Shown here one piece after another: positions 42,407-51,100 of a stretch of 59,147 nucleotides of DNA; position 1 is the first letter of the stretch; each line of letters starts with the position of its first letter. A program made the position numbers and the translations under genes. The notes beneath the pieces are model-generated. The model ran no database searches. It was given only the letters and a program-made list of their open reading frames with translations, and was not told where the DNA came from. The DNA comes from CAZJRB01 sp964547995 (GTDB lineage: Bacteria > Planctomycetota > Planctomycetia > Pirellulales > Thermoguttaceae): contig CAZJRB010000031.1 of NCBI GenBank assembly GCA_964547995.1, forward strand, positions 1 to 59,147. The letters run 5' to 3'.

Positions 42407-42973
42407 TCACGGGCACTCGTCCGACAAGCGGCGAAGGTACTCCTGAATGCTCTCTATCGGTTGTACGAGGTACGACTGGTCGGTCAGGAAGTAAGCTCTG
42501 GCCGTGACGAACGTAAGTTCACGATCTTCGACGCACCTCGGTTGGTCGAACACCCTGGCTTCATCCCAATCCCAATAACCGTGCGGATAGCAGAACCGAA
42601 CGGTAACAACAACTGCCTGGTCGGGCGACGGGATCGTCCGTATTCCCATATAGAAGGCTGTACCGTCATCACAGTCCTGCAAGGTGGCAGACGCTGCTTC
42701 TCCGGAGCGAATTGCCTGGAGGGTCTCGGCAAAGGAAGACAAGCCGCTAACATAGCAACTCAAGCTGGTGGAAAATGGAAACCCAAGCGTTGTCTTAGAA
42801 ACCTGCTCCGTTACAAAATCGACATGAAACCCCACAAGGTTGCCGGGATCCGCACCAATCTCCGGCCACGTTATGCCATCCGGCGTGAAGGTCAGACATG
42901 TGTTATTCCTGTTCGAGCGGAAAGGGATCTCCACCCCCTCAAACATCCACTTAGCGTCCTGTTCGTTGCTCAT
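42407..42973 (-). CDS. Hypothetical protein inside the radical SAM operon
   Basis: 188 aa from the ATG at 42973 (MSNEQDAKW), 37 bp after the radical SAM stop. No signal peptide or membrane segment. The sequence is a mixed beta-rich protein (GITWPEIGADPGNLVGFHVDF, AVVVTVRFCYPHGYWDWDE, ELTFVTARAYFLTDQSYLV) with four scattered Cys. I do not recognise the family; the compact size and acidic character recall immunity or adaptor proteins, which is only a suggestion. GC content is clearly below that of the genes on either side, so it may have been inserted into the operon later. Confidence 0.7.
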   Translation of the reverse strand: MSNEQDAKWMFEGVEIPFRSNRNNTCLTFTPDGITWPEIGADPGNLVGFHVDFVTEQVSKTTLGFPFSTSLSCYVSGLSSFAETLQAIRSGEAASATLQDCDDGTAFYMGIRTIPSPDQAVVVTVRFCYPHGYWDWDEARVFDQPRCVEDRELTFVTARAYFLTDQSYLVQPIESIQEYLRRLSDECP

Positions 42974-43010
42974 CGCACGCCCATGCAGAGCTTGGGGCCT
43001 GGTTTGCAAG

Positions 43011-44444
43011 TCAATTTACAATCTGCAATTTACAGTTTTCAATTTTCAATTCCCTCTCCCTCTCCAGCCGGCACCCACCGGCGCAGATTTGCAGATCCGG
43101 GCAGTCCCAACACCGCTCGGGCAACCCGCAGCCTTGCGGATCGGCCACGCGGTCGCGGAAGCTCCGAAACAGCGGTGATTGCCAAATTTGCTCCCACGGA
43201 TCGCGAAGGATATTGCCGACCGGCGTATAGTACGACTGGCACGGCAGGACGTCGCCGTTGGGTTCGATACAGATCGAGTACTCGCCCGCGTTGCACCGCC
43301 GCGGCCCGAGTTCCAGCTCCAACGGCGAGAGCCGGCAGTACTCGGTCGGCGTGTACCAGAGGAAGCGCATCCCGAGTTCGGCCGCCCGGTCACGGACGGC
43401 CGCCAGCACCGGGGCCATGTCATCGGCCGCCACCGCGTCTTCGCCCATCTGTCCGCAGCCGGCGTAGATCATCCCGTTGACGGCGAACGTCCGCAAACCG
43501 AGGTCGTAAAGAAAATCGACGATCTGCTCGGCGTGGTCGATGTTTCGGCGGGTGAGCGTCGTATTGGTGATGGTGTGCAGGCCGGCGGCCAGTGCACTGC
43601 GGATTCCGGCGACCGTCTCGTCGAACGAATCGGCCGCGGTCATCGCGTTGTGGACCCCGCGGCGATGCGATTCGAGCGTGACTTGGACGTGGTTCAAGCC
43701 GGCGCCGGCCAGCGCGCCGGCCATGGACCGGTCGGCAAGCCGCCGGCCGTTGGTGTTCAGGCCGGTCACCAGCCCGAGCCGCCCGGCCTCGCGGATCAGC
43801 TCGGGCAGGTCGTCGACCAGGGTCGGTTCGCCGCCGGTGAAGATGATGTGCGGAACGCCGACGTCGGCCAGCTTTTCGAGCACCCGCCGCCAATCGCCGG
43901 GCCCGAGTGGTTTCATGCCGCGGCGCTGCCGCGGGTTGTAGCAGTGGCGGCAGGCGTTGTTGCAACCGTACGTCAGCGCCAGATCGACCTTGTAGGGCGC
44001 CCGGACCGGCGTGCTGAAAAGCGGCGCCCGGCCGAGGTCGCTCAGGGCACACGTGGGGCACGCATCGGTAGTGGTCGAAAGGTGCTCGACCAACGCGTAA
44101 ATCGCGCAAGCTTCGTCTTCAAGCCGTTTTCGATCAACCCCGCGAAAGTGGCGCCGCAGCACGGCGACGGCCCGACCGGCCGGCGTTCGCTCCAACGCCC
44201 AACGGGCGAGCATCGCGGCGGTCGCGTTCAGGTGGATCGCGTCGGTCACGTCGACCAGCAACACACCGGCGCCGTCGCGGTCGATCCGCAGATGGATGCG
44301 CCGCGATCCGCCGGGGGGATGAACGTCGTAGGTGAACAGCCCGGGCCGCAAAGGCGATTGCAGGGCGCTGCGCAAACCGCGCAAATCGCGGCCGACGGCC
44401 CCGAGCAACCGCTGCACGAGTCGTCCGGCCCGGCCGTTTACCAT
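43011..44444 (-). CDS. Radical SAM/SPASM peptide-modifying enzyme with PqqD-like (RRE) domain
   Basis: 477 aa from the ATG at 44444, which has GAGGAGG eight bases upstream and overlaps the preceding stop by 7 bp. Residues about 45-120 (HLNATAAMLARWALERTPAG, then LRRHFRGVD) look like a PqqD/RiPP recognition element. A CPTC pair precedes the barrel. The SAM-cluster motif CNNACRHCY is near residue 160; GGEPTL, VTGLNTNG and QVTLES follow. The SPASM domain (about 384-456) has CNAGEYSICIEPNGDVLPC, then CGLPERCWDCPDLQICAGGC, enough for two auxiliary clusters. Such enzymes install thioether, C-C or epimer modifications on ribosomal peptides. The last 13 residues (LKIENCKLQIVN) come from AT-rich dispersed repeat DNA rather than from the family. 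Confidence 0.9.
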   Translation of the reverse strand: MVNGRAGRLVQRLLGAVGRDLRGLRSALQSPLRPGLFTYDVHPPGGSRRIHLRIDRDGAGVLLVDVTDAIHLNATAAMLARWALERTPAGRAVAVLRRHFRGVDRKRLEDEACAIYALVEHLSTTTDACPTCALSDLGRAPLFSTPVRAPYKVDLALTYGCNNACRHCYNPRQRRGMKPLGPGDWRRVLEKLADVGVPHIIFTGGEPTLVDDLPELIREAGRLGLVTGLNTNGRRLADRSMAGALAGAGLNHVQVTLESHRRGVHNAMTAADSFDETVAGIRSALAAGLHTITNTTLTRRNIDHAEQIVDFLYDLGLRTFAVNGMIYAGCGQMGEDAVAADDMAPVLAAVRDRAAELGMRFLWYTPTEYCRLSPLELELGPRRCNAGEYSICIEPNGDVLPCQSYYTPVGNILRDPWEQIWQSPLFRSFRDRVADPQGCGLPERCWDCPDLQICAGGCRLERERELKIENCKLQIVN

Positions 44445-44779
44445 TTCGGCTCCTCCTCGAGCTGGTAGGCCGACCCGCAGTATTCGCAGTTGACGAAGAC
44501 GGCCCCGGCCTTCACACTGATCGACTTCTCGCTCAGGTTTCCGCCGCACGAGCGGCAGGTCATCTCCTGGACGTTCACGTCGCCGGAAAGGTCGATCTTC
44601 TGGACGACCGTGTGCTTGGTCTCCTTGGGCCGCTGCAAGGCCAGCCAAATGAGCGCCCCGGCGGAAACCATCAACACCACGCCGACGACGATCCGCATGG
44701 CTTGCCCCTGCGCGCCGACGACGAACATGATACCCAGAAATCCCAGCACGGCGGCAAGCGGGTAAGCGACGATTTTCAT
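44438..44779 (-). CDS. Small membrane protein with zinc ribbon
   Basis: 113 aa from the ATG at 44779. Two hydrophobic segments (YPLAAVLGFLGIMFVVGAQG and MRIVVGVVLMVSAGALIWLAL) are followed by a cytoplasmic-looking domain with two Cys pairs, TCRSCGG and NCEYCGS, about 22 residues apart, typical of a zinc ribbon. First gene of the radical SAM operon, coupled by a 7-bp overlap to the enzyme. It may tether the modifying complex to the membrane, where the Cys-Ala-tailed protein resides; this is inference. Confidence 0.8.
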   Translation of the reverse strand: MKIVAYPLAAVLGFLGIMFVVGAQGQAMRIVVGVVLMVSAGALIWLALQRPKETKHTVVQKIDLSGDVNVQEMTCRSCGGNLSEKSISVKAGAVFVNCEYCGSAYQLEEEPKW

Positions 44780-44850
44780 GGCGGGCGATCTCCGTGGGAG
44801 TCCGTTGGAATCCGCGCAAGAACAACTTGTACGATTTGCAGATCGCATCA

Positions 44851-45076
44851 TAAAGCCGCGACCGTTGGTCGCGCCGACTTCACCGGTGGCTGCGGTTTCC
44901 GACGATGCTGGGCGCGACCAACGAGGCTGTGACTTTTTGGCGTTTGACACGTTCAGTCTGTAGGGAACGCCCTCTGTGGCGTTCCGGGAAGCAGCAACGA
45001 GCGTGTTTTCCGGGTTTCGGAACGCCACAGAGGGCGTTCCCTACAAAAAGTCACAGCCTCAACGGTCGCGGCTTTA
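44851..45076. repeat. Dispersed nested inverted-repeat element, copy C
   Basis: The outer arms are TAAAGCCGCGACCGTTG and its perfect complement (17 bp). A left hairpin (GGTCGCGCC / GGCGCGACC) encloses a variable stretch. The 126-bp core 44929-45054 is identical to that of copy B but inverted. Confidence 0.95.
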
Positions 45077-45095
45077 TATTCATATTGACAGTCTC

Positions 45096-46154
45096 TCAGA
45101 ACTCCCGCAGTAGTGCAAGCATCTTCCGGTCGAGTTTGTGCCCTTTGTAATCCTCGTACTTGACGTCGGCCCGATCGCTGTCGAGGATTCCGAAGCTTCC
45201 GCGGAAGTTCCACAGTGCCCAGCCCCAGCCGGCCTCCTTCCAGAGGGTGAGGAAATCGCGTGCCCAGCGGAGGACCACATCGTGGGGCGTCTTGTTGTAC
45301 GAGCCCCATTCGCCCACGTGGACGCCGACACCCTTTGCCGCGAGCTTCTTCCACGGCTCGATGCAGGTCCGCCCGAGCCACGCGCGGTCCTGCGTTTCCT
45401 TCCCCTTCTTGATCGGCCAGGTCGGTTTCGGGAAACGGGAACCGTTCACCCAGGAAGCCTGGTAGTGGGTCAGCGCCATGGGATCGTATCCGCGGGTGCT
45501 CTGGGCGATGCCCAGGTCGGCCAGCTCGAAGACCGGCTCGCGGGCCCAGCGCATGCCGTCGGAGATGATCAACCGGTTGGTGTCCTCGCGGCGTATGGCC
45601 ACCACCGCCCGCCGGGCGACTTTGGCGTATGCTTCGGTCGTCGTCCGGGCGGGCTCGTTGACCAGGTCGAAACTCAGCCGCGACGAGGGAATCCCACGAT
45701 AGCGCTTGGCAAACTGCGACCACTGGAAGTCGAACTGCTTCTGGGCTTCCTCATCCTTCCAGAGGTTCAGCTTCTCCGGCGGCTTGGCCACCGTGTAGCC
45801 TGGTGCCCGGTGCAGGTTCAGGCTGACGTGTACGCCGTATTTTTTGCCGAACTCGACCGCCTGGTCGATCTCCTCGAGCACGCTTTCCTTGAGCTTATAC
45901 GGGTCTTCGGCATCCGTCCAAAACCGATAGTCCATCGGCAGCCGGACGAAATCAAACCCCCAATCCGACATCCACTGGAAATCCGACTCAACGTACGGTT
46001 TCTTGCCGCGGGTGAGATAGAACTTCTCCAGCAGATTAAACCCCCGCCAACGCGGCAGCTTCTTGGCGAGTTTGGCGGTTTCCGATTTCGCATCGGCCAG
46101 GGCAATAACGCCCGACATGGCAGCGGTGGTCTTGAGGAAATTGCGTCGTTTCAT
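45096..46154 (-). CDS. Glycoside hydrolase family 5-like enzyme with Tat-type leader
   Basis: 352 aa. The leader starts MKRRNFLKTTAAMSG, a twin-arginine-like signal. The barrel carries GH5 landmarks: WRGFNLLEKFY, WGFDFVRLPMDYRFW, LNLHRAPGY (the conserved His), FDLVNEP with the acid/base Glu near residue 168, and VHVGEWGSYN with the probable nucleophile Glu near residue 283. GH5 enzymes cut beta-1,4 or related glucans and mannans by a retaining mechanism; substrate is not determined by these motifs. It lies next to repeat copy C and points away from the sulfatase gene. Confidence 0.88.
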   Translation of the reverse strand: MKRRNFLKTTAAMSGVIALADAKSETAKLAKKLPRWRGFNLLEKFYLTRGKKPYVESDFQWMSDWGFDFVRLPMDYRFWTDAEDPYKLKESVLEEIDQAVEFGKKYGVHVSLNLHRAPGYTVAKPPEKLNLWKDEEAQKQFDFQWSQFAKRYRGIPSSRLSFDLVNEPARTTTEAYAKVARRAVVAIRREDTNRLIISDGMRWAREPVFELADLGIAQSTRGYDPMALTHYQASWVNGSRFPKPTWPIKKGKETQDRAWLGRTCIEPWKKLAAKGVGVHVGEWGSYNKTPHDVVLRWARDFLTLWKEAGWGWALWNFRGSFGILDSDRADVKYEDYKGHKLDRKMLALLREF

Positions 46155-46369
46155 TCTGGAATCCTTTTCTTGAAAGCCGTGTTCGACTACTCGCTTTGAC
46201 CCGGGTGTTTCGTCATAAGGGAGGGGTAGCCGTATCTTAGCAAATCAACAACCCCACGGCCACCACAACCGACCAACCGATGTGTGTAGCGTTCATGGGT
46301 TCACCTCCCCTTGATTGAACTGCCGACAACCCGGATTCTATCACGGCGGGGCGGGCGGGGACAAGAAAG

Positions 46370-46578
46370 ACGCCTTACTGCGGGCGGCGACCGGGGGCAA
46401 GGAACTCACTCGCCGGCGGAAAACCGACTTCCCGGCCAACCCGAACCACGAGGGCGAGCCCCTGGATTTCCACTGCCCGGCGCCTGGCTCGCCCTGACAG
46501 GTGCCCATCCCAAGGCCGTGCAGTCGGTGATGCGGCACTCGACGATTACGTTGACGATGGATCGCCGTTTTCCTACAA
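46370..46578 (+). pseudogene. Tyrosine recombinase (integrase) C-terminal remnant
   Basis: Two frames together resemble the end of a tyrosine recombinase. One frame gives DFPANPNHEGEPLDFHC (the strand before the active-site HxxR); the next frame continues AWLALTGAHPKAVQSVMRHSTITLTMDRRF, which matches the typical GAHPKAVQ..RHSTITLTMDRY box with the second catalytic His. The few codons that should carry the first Arg (RHT) are missing at the frame change, and the catalytic Tyr reads Arg. The gene is therefore a broken relic of an integrative element. Confidence 0.75.
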
Positions 46579-46579
46579 T
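46551..46579 (+). promoter_or_regulatory. Sigma-70-type promoter for the sulfatase, inside the integrase remnant
   Basis: TTGACG at 46551-46556, 17-bp spacer, TACAAT at 46574-46579. Both boxes are codons of the former recombinase box. The sulfatase start is 49 bp downstream of the -10 box, with GAGGAG before it. Confidence 0.65.
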
Positions 46580-46627
46580 GGCATGGAGTAATCACGCGCG
46601 ACCTCGATCACAACTGAGGAGCCACTC

Positions 46628-47947
46628 ATGCATTTCCCCACACCCTACTTGATCGCGCCGCTGAGTCTTTGGTTGCCGGCCACTTCGGCGGTATCTGCGA
46701 CGGCGGATACGAAAAGGCCCAACATCATCCTCTCCATGACGGATGACCAGGGCTGGGGCGACACGAGCTACAACGGCCACCCGGAGCTGAAAACACCGAA
46801 TCTGGATGCGATGGCGGCGGCGGGCATCCGCTTCGACCGCTTCTATTCGGCCCACCCGATGTGCTCGCCAACACGGGCGAGCTGTCTCAGCGGGCGAAGT
46901 CCGGTTCGGTACCGCTGCATGACCTGGGGGCACGACCTGCCGCTCCGCGAGGTGACCATTGCCGAGGCCGCCCGAACCGCAGGCTACGCCACGGGGCATT
47001 TCGGCAAGTGGCACGTCGGAGGCATCCCCCATGCCGATGGCGGAACCGGCCGCGGTTTGCCCGATAGTTTCTGTCCCAAGCCGCGGCACCCCGGCAACCA
47101 GGGCTTCGACGAGTGGTTCTCCGCCGGTAACTGGTACGACATCGGCCACAAGTACATCTACCACAACGGCCGACAGGTGCCGCCGCGGGAAGGCGACACG
47201 GCAGACGTACTGATGGACGTGGCGTTGGAGTGGATCGGCCGACAGGCGGAGGACAAGAAGCCCTTCCTGGCAGCGATCTGGTTTCCCTCGCCTCATGGGC
47301 CGCACAAGGCAACGGCGAAAGACGCGGCCCCTTATGCCAAATATGGCGAAAAGAAAGCGAACTACTACGGCGAGCTTGCCGCGGTGGACCGCAACATGGG
47401 GCGGCTGCGGAAGGCACTGCGGGACATGAAGATTGCCCACGACACGATGCTGTGGTTCTGCTCGGACAACGGCGGGGCGTTCCCCTTGTCGACGGGCGGG
47501 CTGCCCGGCGGCAAGAAATGGCTGACCGAGGGGGGCACGCGCGTTCCGGGCATCCTCGAATGGCCCGCGCGGGTGCCCAAGCCCTTCGTTACCAGTGTGC
47601 CCGCCTGCACCATGGATTTCTACCCGACGGTTCTCGACGTGCTGGACATCGAGATGCCGGACGAGGCCGGGCCGATCGACGGCATCAGCCTGCTGCCGCT
47701 GATCGACGGCAAGATGACTCGCCGGCCGAAGCCGATTCCACTCGTCTCCGGCAGAGCCGTCCGCCTCGTCGACAACGAGTACATTTTGCAGAAAGGCCGG
47801 TTGTTCCGTTTTGACGAGGACGAACGCAAAGACGTGGACGTCACCGACCAGGAACCGGAAGTCTACAAGCGGCTGACCGAGGCGGAGAAACAGTTCCAGG
47901 CATCGGTCAGGGAAGACCAGGCCGCGTATACCTTCAAGGGAAAGTGA
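46628..47947 (+). CDS. Secreted sulfatase (arylsulfatase A type)
   Basis: 439 aa. Signal peptide of about 25 residues. NIILSMTDDQGWGD supplies the first two metal Asp residues. CSPTRASCLSGRSP holds the formylglycine-forming Cys (CxPxR) near residue 79. GHFGKWHVGG has the conserved Lys and His, and CSDNGG the later Asp-Asn metal ligands. All catalytic parts are present, unlike in the sulfatase piece of the next open frame. It hydrolyses sulfate esters after activation by a formylglycine-generating system not seen here. The natural substrate is probably a sulfated polysaccharide. Confidence 0.93.
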   Translation: MHFPTPYLIAPLSLWLPATSAVSATADTKRPNIILSMTDDQGWGDTSYNGHPELKTPNLDAMAAAGIRFDRFYSAHPMCSPTRASCLSGRSPVRYRCMTWGHDLPLREVTIAEAARTAGYATGHFGKWHVGGIPHADGGTGRGLPDSFCPKPRHPGNQGFDEWFSAGNWYDIGHKYIYHNGRQVPPREGDTADVLMDVALEWIGRQAEDKKPFLAAIWFPSPHGPHKATAKDAAPYAKYGEKKANYYGELAAVDRNMGRLRKALRDMKIAHDTMLWFCSDNGGAFPLSTGGLPGGKKWLTEGGTRVPGILEWPARVPKPFVTSVPACTMDFYPTVLDVLDIEMPDEAGPIDGISLLPLIDGKMTRRPKPIPLVSGRAVRLVDNEYILQKGRLFRFDEDERKDVDVTDQEPEVYKRLTEAEKQFQASVREDQAAYTFKGK

Positions 47948-48158
47948 GAACCGTCATTTGTCGTGCGGCAAGAATGAAGAGAAAGATCCAATCGTGATAG
48001 ACGCCATAAGGCGCACGATCAGCGTATTTGTATGCATCATGGATAGTTGGTAACATTCCGATCGCGTGGGATTCAAACCCCCGGTCACCGTTCACGGGGT
48101 CGATGTAAAAGAACTGGCCGCCTCATGCCGCACTTGTTATAACCGTTTGGACGTCACC
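47948..48158. other. Convergent gap between sulfatase and chimeric glycosidase gene
   Basis: About 210 bp of lower-GC DNA. No hairpin followed by a T-run was found. A stretch reading GGGATTCAAACCCCC resembles a tRNA T-arm but has no cloverleaf around it. Confidence 0.6.
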
Positions 48159-51100
48159 TCACTTGGTGAACCTCATCTTCCATTCTACCTCTTTCGTGGC
48201 GGAGGGAACCATGCGGACCGTCCCGATTTCCCGCCAATTGGCAATTTTCGCCTGCTCGCCGGAAACCCCGGGGCTTTCAAGACGAAAACCATCCGGAAGG
48301 TAGACGGTCAGAACATACGGGTCGCCGATGACCACCTTGCTCTTTCCGGAAAGGGTCTTGCTGCCGGCGTCCCACTTCTCATCGAGCAGACTCACGCCGC
48401 CCTGTGATATGTGCCGGGTGGTCGAGAGCACCCACGGATGCTCGCGGGCCTCCCGGATGGCGAACACCTGCATGCCGTTGTTCTCATCCATCGCCGGGGC
48501 GGTAAACGATCCTTGGTGCTTGCCAAGGTACTTTTGGGTCCAGAATTCAAAGACCAGGTAATCGCGGTCGTCGTACAGGCCGAGGTCGGCGAACTTGACT
48601 TTCTGGTCTGGGGCGCCCTTTCCGTTCCAGTTGAACCGCGCCAGCACCGACCAGTGGTCGAACGGCCGGTCGATCTCCTGGAGCCACCAGGTGCCGTTGC
48701 CGCCACCGTCGTAAAGTTGCCCGGGCACGGTGAACAGCACGGGGGCACTGCGTTTGACGCCCTCGAGGTTCGCGTCATCCTCGTAGACCTTAGCCTTGTC
48801 GCTCAACAGCAGCATGCTTCCGGCCATCGCCACTACGGCGGGTCGGACGATCGTGTCGGTGGGCACCGCCTTCGCTCCGAAGGTCTTCATGGTCTTCCTC
48901 TTGCCCTTCCTCTCGGGCAGGATGTCGCAATGGTCGGGATCGCCGCGCCATGCGACGCCGTTCATGGAACTGTTGCCCAGCATGGTTCTCCACTGGAATC
49001 CGTCGCCGCCGAGCCGGACTCCATCGACCAGGCCGACCGAGACCCGGCCCGGCCCCACGCCCCAGCAGGTAAGGATGAAGATGTCGCGGCCGAGTTCTTC
49101 GCGGGCCACGGTGTCCCATTTGCGCAGCGACTGCTCGGGCGTCATGCCCACCTTCTTGAAGTGCGCGGCGGCCGGTTTCTGCTTGTCGGAGTACATCATA
49201 TCGCCCGCCCCGTCGATCTTCACGTAGTCCCAGTTTTGCTTCTTGAGTGCCTGGAAAATCGGGCGGATCATGGTGTCCACCGCCTCCTTGTTACCGGTGT
49301 TGAGCGTCCAGATCCCGTAGCCGCCCTGGTAAATCTTGCCGTCCTCTTTTCTCACGAACCACTCCGGGTGCTCTTTGCCGATCTTGGGAAGGTACTTGTC
49401 GACATACGACCGGTAAACGCGATGGACCCAGATGCCCGGCTGCATCCCGCCCGAGCGGATCTTCTTGATGGCGCCTTCCGCACCCTCGGGAAACTTCTTC
49501 GGCTGCCAATCCAGGAATGTCCGCGGCCCGCCGCCGCCCCCGGCTTCGTAGCCGGCGTCGAGCTGCATGTATTTGTAGCCGAATTCCGGTAGGTGCTTCT
49601 CGGCGAACACGTCCACCAGCGAGCCGATGACTTCCTGGCTGATCCCGTGCCGATAAGGCCACCACGTGCAATATCCGGTGACCGAGTCTCTCCACACCTC
49701 GTAGGTCCACGGCTCGAAGCCGGGCAGTTCCTTGTGCTTCTGGTAAAACCGGGGGCGGAACGTCAGTTCCAGCGAGGGCCCGCGGCTGTTCCAGTCGAAA
49801 CAGATCTCCTTCTTTCCGGCCTGCTTTGGCAGAATGCGCGTCATGCCGTTGCCCGGGCCAACCAGCGCCCAGTCCCAGCGTCGGTCGTAGACCGCGTTGT
49901 TGCGGAGGCTGCGGCTGAGCCCGACGCTGGTGCGGATCACGGGAAGGCCCTGGCGAGTCGCTCCCTGCGTCTCGGCGGGAAACGCCTCCGCGCTGCCGGT
50001 GACCGTGCCGCGCAAGACCAGTTCGGCGCCTTCCTTCGCTTCGGCGAGCGTGAACTTCAGCCGTTGCTCGACCTTGTCTTTGGCGTCGCGGGAATCGGCC
50101 GGTTCCAGCTTCACCGCGGCGTCCGGCAGAGGCTTGCCGTCGGCGTCCTGGGCAGTGACCGCAGCTTCGAAGATCGTCCCGCCGTGGTATTTCAAGCTCA
50201 GCTTGCCCGTCGCGGCGTTCCACTCGACGGCCGCCGGGGCGTTCGGCGGCGGGGCGATTTCCGCGGGACGGGAGGTCGAAGCCGTGCGCAAGCGCGGCCC
50301 AAGATGCACGACCAACCCGCCGCGGTTGGCGGCATCAATGGTCAGCGTATCGCCGCTTGCGACCTCCTTGGTCTCGACGGTCATCTCCAAACCCTTGAGC
50401 TTGTCGCAATAGATCGTCGCCGAATACGTCTTTCCTTTCTCGAGAAAGTCCAGCAGCACTCGAAACGCTCGGGCCTCGCTGGTAATGGCGCCCACGTACC
50501 AGTCCTTCCCCTTGCGGCGGGCAATCACGGTGTGTGTTCCCGGATAGCCGTCAATAAATTTCGTCTCGTCCCAGGCGGCGGGGACCTTTTTTAGGAACTC
50601 CTTCGAGGGATGGGCCAGGTACTTCCGATGTAGGCCCGGCATGATCAGCAGGCCGGTCTGAAAGACGACGCTGGTGGCAAGCTGGTACGCGTCGGTCTTG
50701 CCGCTTTTGCCGAAGCCGACCGGCGACCAGTCGACCGGGCCGAGCGGGTTGCGGATATAGGCGATGCAGTTGTCGCTTTGGGGACGCGGTCCTCCTTCCT
50801 GGCCGTGGACTGCTTCGGTTCCCACCACGTGCGGCCAGCGCCGCTGCTCGCCCGACGGGATCGCGCAGCCGTGGAAGACGAGTTGGATCTTGTGCTTCGC
50901 GCCGATGCGACACAGGTTGTCGCGGACCTTCAGACCCATCTGTGTATCTTCGTAGTCGGCGCCGGTCCGTCCATTCGGCAGCCGGTCGAAGAAGTCGACT
51001 TTCGACCCGCGAAAGCCGATCTCGGCATACTGTTTGAAGAGCTTTTCTATGGCTTCCGGCTCCATCAGCCCGGGCGTGCGGCGCCAGGCAAAGATGCCGA

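Noticed and set aside
42973..44850. A short Cys-rich precursor peptide gene beside the radical SAM enzyme
   Set aside because: Gaps of 37 bp and about 70 bp were read on both strands; none encodes a plausible precursor.
44780..45060. Short open frames with 'MAFRNPENTLVAASRNATEG'-type sequence at repeat copies A, B and C
   Set aside because: They are translations of the dispersed inverted repeat and occur wherever it lies; no independent coding signal.
48066..48130. tRNA-like T-arm text (GGGATTCAAACCCCC)
   Set aside because: No acceptor stem, anticodon arm or D-arm could be folded around it.
48411..50594. Long + strand frames opposite the GH97/galactosidase region
   Set aside because: Antisense shadows of a glycosidase sequence with clear catalytic motifs.
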